This document shows positions 59,901 to 64,000 of a stretch of 64,000 nucleotides of DNA, in pieces. The stretch is from Heliocidaris tuberculata. Taxonomy: Eukaryota > Echinodermata > Echinoidea > Camarodonta > Echinometridae. Under the pieces are notes generated by a model. That model ran no database searches, was not told the origin of the DNA, and saw nothing but the letters and a program-made list of their open reading frames with translations. Numbering within the stretch: position 1 is the stretch's first letter; each line of letters starts with the position of its first letter. A program made the position numbers and the translations under genes. The stretch is from assembly GCA_025618425.1 (NCBI GenBank), contig CM046851.1, positions 4,567,024 to 4,631,023 on the forward strand, given 5' to 3'.

Positions 59901-62900
59901 AGGGCGGATAGACATGAATAAACTGGTAGCTGGACAGATTACAGCCACAATCAATGGATGGAAGACTAAAATAGATAAAGTAGAAGGTAGATACATGTAG
60001 ATGGATAGGATAAACAAGGAAAATTGACAGCAAGTATTTAGATTTTTACTAAGGATTAGATAGAAAGACTGACAAACTTATGGAAAGTCACATTTACACA
60101 CAAGAAAGTAGGTCAATTACGTCACATAGAGAATGGTTCGCAAATGGAGACAGGCAGGCAGGTACACGAACAGACAGGTAAAAAGATAGTACAAAAGGAC
60201 AGACAGATCGTAAGAACCAACATAGAGGGGGTGATTTCAAGTCAGTACCTCCGAATGCATCATCTGTGGATTAGCATGAGGGTGGTGGGCGGGGCTTGAG
60301 GCAGGTGCCCCGTGGTAGTACTGGCCATTGTATATCCCCTGCTGCTGCTGCTGTCCACTCTGTCAAATGTCAAAGGTCAAAATGAAAATGGTGCTTCATT
60401 AGTTCCCAGGGAAACAAAAACAAACCAAAATTCTGATTGGTAAATGAGTCACAGTAGGTCCATCTGAGCTGGGGCTTTTCTCGTTCGAATGTAAGTATTA
60501 CATTATTAGTTCCCATGGAAACAACTGACTTGTACTGTCATCTGATATTTCTTGATGATCTCCTGAGGGAAAGAAAGGCTGGATTTAGCAACAAGGAAAA
60601 CACTTCTTGACCTTGTCATTATTTCATCATCATCCTCTATCAATACGAATCATGTAGGCAGTATTACAGCGCAGAACATTTTCTGCTCTGATAATGAGAG
60701 CACTCAGGGATTCTTTCTCGAATGCCCAATTGTTATACTTTTATTACATCCTAAGTCATTCCACCAAAGTCGTCCAAAATCAGAATCATTCTTGGCGAAC
60801 AGTTGTTCAACAGGAGACATGCACATGTTGTACGTGTCTAGTTACTTTTCATTGACCTAGTCAGAAAGATCATACAAAAAAGATTAATTCTGACCTCTGA
60901 CCTCACAGACCACCTGGCAGAAAGGGGGCATTTTTTAAAAGCATTATTTCCTCTTCTTTCTTTTTCTTTTTTTTGGTGGGGGGGAAGAATCAAACTTCTG
61001 ATTAACATGGTATTTTCACCAAATGCATAAAGACAGGTCAGATATATCATTGTTCAGTGAAAACTGTTCTCAGAGAGGATCAATCTCTCACTGAATAGCA
61101 AAGCATCGTATGCCAAGCAGAGCTGGGAAGCTCTGACGTTGCCATAGAAATGCATCAGTTGGCATCACAAATTTGTGGGTGAGGATATATCTAGCAAACA
61201 TCAGCTTCAAGGAGATCAATTTACTATACACTTGAAGCCTTACAGCAAAGTCAAATCTCATTTTGGGATGGGATGAAAAAAGGGAGATTTAACGACCATT
61301 TTCTGACAGGATCATCCTTTTCTTTTCTTCTCTCTAGCATCAACTTTGGCAATCAGTAAATGAAGACTGTTACTACATTTGACATTTCTCAATGTCGGAA
61401 TATTGGTCTGACGTCAATTCTCTTCATAATGTGGCTTTGTACTTCACACACACACTGATGCTTTAAAAATTCCTTTAAACAGAGAGTGGACTTCTGTAAG
61501 GGTTCACTTTGAGCAACCTGTCAGGTTTTGTTTATCCTTGTCTGTGCCATTTAATCCCTAGCTTAGGACATAAGTGAAGGGCTTCACTATATCAGAATAG
61601 TTACATGAATGAAATTGTTAACTGAACTTCTATCAATCACCTATAACACTGTAACACACTTATATTTCTTTGTAATTTGGTCAGAACTCTCCACAATAAG
61701 GGAGGCATGATGGCTCAGTGGTAGAGCAGTGGTCTCATAACTGGAGGACCTGGGTTCGAAACCAAATGAATGCACTAGTGCCCTTTGGTAAGGCATTAAT
61801 CCTCATTACCAAGCCATCGGTCCACTGGTTGCTTACTTACATGTACAAGCATACACATGCTTTCTTAGCAGTCAGGTAAAATAAACCACCAAACCATCAA
61901 GAAGATTTAGACTTGACTTCTGTACAACCATCTCTTCACAATAAATGGGTACTTGATACTCTTGATAGAAGAAATTCCTTGAATCCTTGAGCACCTGTCA
62001 AGGCTGCTTGGTTAAAATCAGGTAATCCTCAGGAAAAGGCACATATTTAATCTGATTATCATCACAATCATTTCAACCACTGGATCTTACCATGCCATAA
62101 TCTCCCATTTGTTGCTGGTCCTCTTGCTCTTTTAAGCACACCGTGGCTGTAGCCGTTGCCGTGGCCGTTGCCGTTGCGCCTGCATTGACCGTTGCTGCAG
62201 CGGCTGCCATCACTGCCGCTGCTGCTGCTGCTGCTGGCTGGTGAAACTGTCCTGGTGCTGCCTGCTTCTGAGGACCGGGGTGTGGTCCTCCCCCTCCCGG
62301 TCCCATGTGAGGGGGGACATTGTGGGGTGGGTTGGGGTAACCAGGTCCTCCCATGCCAGGCTGCATGCTGAGGAATAGAGGAAGAGGTCGACAAGCTGAT
62401 TGAAAAATTTGCACCTCAACTGTATATAAATGGGTTTCATTATCGCTAGTATACATTTCCACTGGGTTTGAAACCAAGTATTCTCAGTTAAGTGATCAAT
62501 GACATACAGAAAGCGCAAATACCAGGAAAATGATCACATCAAGTTACTTTCGATTCATCAATAAATAAGTGTAGGAAGCACAACTTCCGTTGAAAAACAC
62601 AATTGTATTACAGGTAGATTTTGTTCGTATCACAGTCAAATTGCATTTGAAACCACCTTTCTATGAATATATATATACCAACTGTCAATGCAGGCTACTT
62701 TTGAAAATCCTTTAGCATATTAGGGGCTTTCAAAATCAGTAAAGAATTTCTCATTCAGCAAACTTCATCACTTTGCTTAAAACTTTCCAATATCTTTCTA
62801 AAGCCATTTTTAAGACAATTTCATAAATTTTCTAATCACTTCAACCAAAGCTTTTATGCTAATTTATTGGTCCAATCTGTAGAGAGTTCATGGTAATTGC

Positions 62901-63181
62901 AGAGTAAATGAGAGTACGAGTATTAGATAAAAGATTGTATAAAATATGATTCATCATGGACTAGCAAAAACAGAGGCATGTTAACAATATGTTTAAAATA
63001 AAACATGGAAGTCAATCCTTAAAGGGGGTACATGGGTACCTGTTTTGTCCCCTGAAAGGGCCCCCCTGCCCTCTGTAGCCTGGCATCCCCTGCATGTTGT
63101 AAGGCTTGCTCTGCCCTACCGCTGCTGCTGAGAAGGGGTGTTGCTGCCCGTTATATTGGGGGTTCATATTACCCCCCTGAC
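47571..63181 (-). CDS. ZMIZ1: ZMIZ-type MIZ/SP-RING zinc-finger co-regulator (15 exons, 5' end outside window)
   Basis: Fifteen exons join in phase to about 1,056 codons; vertebrate ZMIZ1 is about 1,067 in total, and its N-terminal part (roughly 200 residues) has no counterpart here, so that end lies past 64,000. Order seen: Gly/Pro/Met-rich region, Ala and Ala-Thr tract, Pro-rich region with [10 protein letters not shown], the conserved pre-MIZ domain ([18 protein letters not shown] through AEHCITK), the SP-RING/MIZ finger ([34 protein letters not shown]), VDQFMWGIL and SEFKEEEP, a long Pro/Met/Asn-rich segment, and an acidic-hydrophobic C terminus ending DELLSLFDS. Family knowledge: nuclear PIAS-like proteins that bind transcription factors (androgen receptor, p53, Notch, SMADs) and carry a SUMO E3-type RING; the C terminus activates transcription. 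The metal-binding Cys/His residues are present. The Ala-Thr tract is more like ZMIZ1 than ZMIZ2, but this is probably a single ortholog of both. The gene runs tail to tail with the transferase gene. Confidence 0.95.
47897..48218 (-). mobile_element. Complete tRNA-derived SINE in the last ZMIZ intron
   Basis: On the minus strand: a tRNA-like head with an A box (GTGGTATAGTGGTTCATTC) and a B box (GGTTCGAATCTC), the body (TTTTGGCAAGACATTAATCC, CTCCACCCAGTTGAGAAATG), and a 3' tail of ATT units (47,897-47,935). Fragments of the same family are at 10,381 and 20,931. It sits about 45 bp downstream of the donor of the penultimate exon, in the same orientation as the gene. Confidence 0.9.
48268..48984 (-). 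CDS. ZMIZ1: ZMIZ exon: Pro/Met/Asn-rich repeat region (239 codons)
   Basis: Acceptor CTTGACAG before 48,984 and donor GTGAGT after 48,268; both ends phase 0. It encodes a low-complexity segment with at least six units of the type PHTPNNM and TPGVGP, and ends [21 protein letters not shown], matching the vertebrate run-up to the C-terminal segment. Other frames over this exon are shadows. Confidence 0.9.
49301..49536 (-). CDS. ZMIZ1: ZMIZ exon: Asn/Pro/Gly-rich segment
   Basis: Acceptor TTTGTAG before 49,536 (phase 1) and donor GTATGT after 49,301 (phase 0). It encodes [14 protein letters not shown], a Gly run, [20 protein letters not shown] and [10 protein letters not shown]. It is disordered in character. 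Confidence 0.88.
49821..49959. mobile_element. CCAAT-centred hairpin element 3 (ZMIZ intron)
   Basis: The left arm GGCCCTGTTTCATAAAACTT, then GTTATCAGTAAC, is mirrored by GATAACAAGTTTTATGAAAC and AGGGCC. The centre has CTCAGCCAATTAGATGCAAG. It is nearly the same sequence as the element at 58,929-59,072, which is inverted relative to it. Confidence 0.85.
50162..50302 (-). CDS. ZMIZ1: ZMIZ exon downstream of the MIZ region
   Basis: Acceptor TTCTCAG before 50,302 and donor GTAGGT after 50,162; phase 1 in and out. It encodes [20 protein letters not shown] and [11 protein letters not shown], matching the vertebrate SKRFKTMSPSQM...GPSPYP stretch. Confidence 0.92.
50779..50933 (-). CDS. ZMIZ1: ZMIZ exon: end of the MIZ domain
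   Basis: Acceptor TTTTTTGTAG before 50,933 and donor GTATGT after 50,779. It encodes [19 protein letters not shown], then [20 protein letters not shown] and EFKEEEP. FKEEEP resembles a SUMO-interaction or sumoylation context, with the acidic stretch after a lysine (inference). Confidence 0.93.
51068..51235. repeat. GAT trinucleotide microsatellite abutting a splice donor
   Basis: About 165 bp of GAT/GGT/AAT units on the + strand (ATC units in the transcript). It ends only a few bases from the donor GTAAAT (51,239-51,234) of the MIZ-finger exon. Confidence 0.93.
51240..51459 (-). CDS. ZMIZ1: ZMIZ exon: SP-RING/MIZ zinc finger
   Basis: Acceptor CACTACACAG before 51,459 (phase 1) and donor GTAAAT after 51,240 (phase 2). 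It encodes [48 protein letters not shown] and [12 protein letters not shown]. The Cys/His pattern of the SP-RING is complete, and the next exon supplies NKTALLEG. Confidence 0.95.
52318..52423 (-). CDS. ZMIZ1: ZMIZ exon: pre-MIZ helix region
   Basis: Acceptor CTCTTTTCAG before 52,423 (phase 0) and donor GTATGT after 52,318 (phase 1). It encodes [18 protein letters not shown] and [13 protein letters not shown], nearly identical to vertebrate ZMIZ proteins. Confidence 0.94.
53355..53565 (-). CDS. ZMIZ1: ZMIZ exon: conserved core domain
   Basis: Acceptor CTCTTTTAG before 53,565 (phase 2) and donor GTAAGT after 53,355 (phase 0). It encodes [40 protein letters not shown] and [17 protein letters not shown]. 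It is the most conserved part of the protein outside the finger. Confidence 0.95.
54360..54498 (-). CDS. ZMIZ1: ZMIZ exon: start of the conserved core
   Basis: Acceptor TTGCCTAG before 54,498 (phase 1) and donor GTAACT after 54,360 (phase 2). It encodes [40 protein letters not shown] and QTLMWR. Found by frame matching; it has no internal Met-initiated frame of notable length. Confidence 0.94.
55176..55430. repeat. 255-bp near-perfect palindrome in a ZMIZ intron
   Basis: Arms of about 115 bp, from AAGTGCGCTTGATTTCGCGC to its complement GCGCGAAATCAAGCGCACTT, including CCATGGTTTAGACCATGG in one arm and CCATGGTCTAAACCATGG in the other. The loop is short. It ends about 90 bp from the exon at 55,519, inside transcribed sequence. 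Confidence 0.92.
55519..55669 (-). CDS. ZMIZ1: ZMIZ exon with NAGNAG acceptor
   Basis: Acceptor TTCTTCCAGCAG, so the exon may begin at 55,669 (with a Gln) or 55,666; donor GTGAGT after 55,519 (phase 1). It encodes [38 protein letters not shown] and RPPDMKT, matching the vertebrate [20 protein letters not shown] region. Confidence 0.93.
56133..56387 (-). CDS. ZMIZ1: ZMIZ exon: Gly/Pro/Met-rich repeats
   Basis: Acceptor TTCCACGCAG before 56,387 and donor GTGAGT after 56,133; phase 0 at both ends, 85 codons. It contains [14 protein letters not shown] and [14 protein letters not shown] tandem repeats. Low complexity; it follows the Pro-rich region of the family. Confidence 0.9.
56677..56874 (-). 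CDS. ZMIZ1: ZMIZ exon: Met/Gly/Gln-rich segment
   Basis: Acceptor TTCTCTTTCAG before 56,874 and donor GTGAGT after 56,677; phase 0 at both ends, 66 codons. It encodes [31 protein letters not shown] and [20 protein letters not shown] matches vertebrate KRPYPG. Confidence 0.9.
57028..57270. repeat. GAT/GGT trinucleotide microsatellite (ZMIZ intron)
   Basis: About 240 bp of GAT, GGT and AAT units on the + strand. The His-rich, Ile-rich and Met/Val-rich frames through it (115-135 codons) are artefacts of the repeat. Confidence 0.93.
57271..57967. other. ZMIZ intron sequence, nothing notable
   Basis: Intronic, no exon with matching phase seen. Ordinary AT-rich sequence with a T run near 57,903. 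Confidence 0.5.
57968..58365 (+). repeat. Dispersed repeat 'E' copy in a ZMIZ intron
   Basis: Full-length match to the copies at 17,226 and 24,607: GTTCTGGGAAGGGTGAAAAA, AATTTGTGAGCTTTCTCATT, TTTTGATGATTCCAAAACCT and CATGACCAGAACTCAACTTT. It lies antisense to the gene. Confidence 0.85.
58491..58844. mobile_element. TTAA element 'F' copy in a ZMIZ intron
   Basis: Termini AAAGTGTACCAACCACC and GGTGATTGGTACACTTTAA; a TTAA is preserved only on the right (58,841-58,844). The interior matches 37,347-37,722, with a degraded central GC hairpin. Confidence 0.85.
58929..59072. mobile_element. CCAAT-centred hairpin element 4 (ZMIZ intron)
   Basis: GGCCCTGTTTCACAAAACTT and its mirrored arm AAGTTTTATGAAACGGG. 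The centre reads GCATCTGATTGGCTGAGAG (ATTGG, CCAAT in complement). It is the inverted counterpart of the element at 49,821-49,959. Confidence 0.85.
59073..60248. other. ZMIZ intron sequence, low complexity in parts
   Basis: No exon recognised. It holds (TA)n at about 59,309-59,324 and purine-rich GATGGAGA-type stretches around 59,540-59,720. The minus-strand frames of 77-100 codons here lack splice context and family similarity. Confidence 0.5.
60249..60359 (-). CDS. ZMIZ1: ZMIZ exon: Gln-run / Tyr-His-rich segment (37 codons)
   Basis: Acceptor ATTTGACAG before 60,359 and donor GTACTG after 60,249; phase 0 at both ends. It encodes [20 protein letters not shown] and ends NPQMMHSE. Weakly conserved, placed by phase and composition. 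The donor is not ideal, and as a phase-0 exon it could be skipped without a frameshift. Confidence 0.75.
60360..62090. other. ZMIZ intron with a SINE head
   Basis: No additional exon recognised. It contains a TGACCTCTGACCT direct repeat near 60,892-60,904, a G run near 60,978 and the SINE-like piece at 61,699-61,815. Confidence 0.5.
61699..61815 (+). mobile_element. tRNA-derived SINE head
   Basis: ATGGCTCAGTGGTAGAGCAG (A box), an anticodon-like arm GGTCTCATAACTGGA, and GGGTTCGAAACC (B box), followed by CCCTTTGGTAAGGCATTAATCC, which matches the body of the SINE at 47,897. There is no 3' acceptor-stem match, so this is not a functional tRNA gene. Confidence 0.85.
62091..62367 (-). CDS. ZMIZ1: ZMIZ exon: alanine and Ala-Thr tract
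   Basis: Acceptor CTATTCCTCAG before 62,367 (phase 2) and donor GTAAGA after 62,091 (phase 0). It encodes [20 protein letters not shown], an Ala run, [13 protein letters not shown] and [12 protein letters not shown]. The Ala run followed by alternating Ala-Thr is a hallmark of vertebrate ZMIZ1. Confidence 0.93.
62368..63039. other. ZMIZ intron, nothing notable
   Basis: AT-rich intronic sequence with a short TATATA tract near 62,672 and no other exon or repeat seen. Confidence 0.5.
63040..63181 (-). CDS. ZMIZ1: ZMIZ exon (most 5' in window)
   Basis: Acceptor TTCCCCCTCCTAG before 63,181 (phase 1) and donor GTACCC after 63,040 (phase 2). It encodes [40 protein letters not shown] and [13 protein letters not shown] corresponds to GQQQQFSA of vertebrate ZMIZ1. 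Confidence 0.88.
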
Positions 63182-64000
63182 CTAGGAGGGGGAAAAGATG
63201 GGGAAAAAAAGAAAGAAAATATTTTAAATCATTCAAAAATTATTTGTTGTCGGTGATTCCAAGCACTATTAAAATGAGTATGAAGTATTCTTCCGCCATT
63301 TTCTACTTGTATTCAAATTTTCGTCTTAGTATCAAATTCAATCTACTAGTATCACAGTACTGACAAAGATTATTCCTTTAGTTTTGATGATGAACTATTG
63401 TAACCTCATAGTTAGTTATAGTGTATGAATAGAGCATAGAAATCATGATATTCTTATTGCAAATGAACACCAATTTTTCCTTTGCCTAATCAACAGTAAT
63501 TTTTCTTACAACTTTCTTAGATGTTTTTACAATGAAATCCAAATTGATAAACATTTCAACTTCCCTAAAGACAATGTCAAAATTTTAAACAGTCCTTTAA
63601 AAGATTACCATTCTGGTCAAATAAAAAAAAACAAGCAAAAAAAAAGAAGGTTGAAATACTGTAAAGTGACAACTGATTTAGGACAACACATGAACATATA
63701 TAGGAAGATATCAAACAGATCATCTTACAACATACACGTATGCTGATATCACACAGAAACTAACATAGAGCCATTAATTTCAAACTTGTATTGACAAGCT
63801 ACATGAATGCTTTGCATCCAATTTAATGTTGACACATTTATAACTTTATTGATATGACAGACACAACATACAGACCGTCCATAAATCACATGAGTAGTTA
63901 TATCAGGGAACAGGGATACATTTTAGAATGGCATATAAACTGTCCAATTCATTTAAAAAAGAAACAATTACTATTCTGATTAGAATAATCAACCATCCAC
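63182..64000. other. ZMIZ intron running off the window
   Basis: AT-rich, no exon recognised. The exons for the N-terminal part of the protein should lie beyond 64,000. Confidence 0.55.

Noticed and set aside
61699..61775. Possible functional tRNA gene
   Set aside because: A and B boxes and a CAT anticodon-like arm are present, but there is no acceptor-stem pairing or 3' end, and the sequence continues into the SINE body.
62068..62394. 108-codon Ser-rich alternative frame over the Ala-Thr exon
   Set aside because: Shadow frame; the Ala/Ala-Thr frame matches ZMIZ1 and joins both neighbours in phase.
1..64000. CRISPR arrays, operons, phage or bacterial defence genes
   Set aside because: Repeat units here are microsatellites, minisatellites or foldbacks without unique equal-length spacers, and both genes are clearly animal genes with introns or UTR splice sites.

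Overview
The window is animal nuclear DNA. It is AT-rich and intron-rich, with tRNA-derived SINEs, a decayed LINE, many short foldback elements and long microsatellites, and it carries two metazoan gene families. The repeat style (TTAA-bounded foldbacks, frequent TACATGTA octamers, SINE tails of AAT units) and the protein divergence suggest a marine invertebrate deuterostome. A sea urchin-like echinoderm is my best guess, but the species cannot be fixed from sequence alone.

Layout. Positions 1-31,800 hold no recognisable host gene. They are a mosaic of dispersed and inverted repeats: TTAA-flanked foldbacks, elements ending in GTCTTCATCAG, SINE fragments, a LINE reverse-transcriptase tail at 13,440-14,236, and a duplicated block at 16,895-18,020 and 19,258-19,906. 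Positions 32,271-33,961 (+) carry an uninterrupted 537-codon chondroitin sulfate N-acetylgalactosaminyltransferase gene, with a splice acceptor just upstream of the start and a probable 3' UTR reaching about 35.9 kb or 40.8 kb. A trinucleotide microsatellite (41,220-41,860) lies between this gene and the next.

Positions about 41,905-64,000 (-) hold a ZMIZ1/ZMIZ2-type gene (SP-RING/MIZ transcriptional co-regulator, probable SUMO E3 family). I assembled fifteen coding exons by matching reading phase and splice sites, from 63,181 down to the stop at 47,571. The chain covers about 1,056 codons and includes the MIZ finger and the acidic C-terminal activation segment. The N-terminal exons lie beyond the right edge. 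The two genes converge tail to tail and have unrelated functions: Golgi glycosaminoglycan synthesis and nuclear transcription control.

No exotic system (CRISPR, defence island, operon) is present. The most interesting signals are a nested TTAA insertion with its empty site preserved in the same window; four hairpin elements sharing one architecture with a central CCAAT; a 255-bp near-perfect palindrome in a ZMIZ intron; a microsatellite abutting the splice donor of the MIZ-finger exon; a NAGNAG acceptor; a mirrored C-run/G-run minisatellite; and strong over-representation of TACATGTA.
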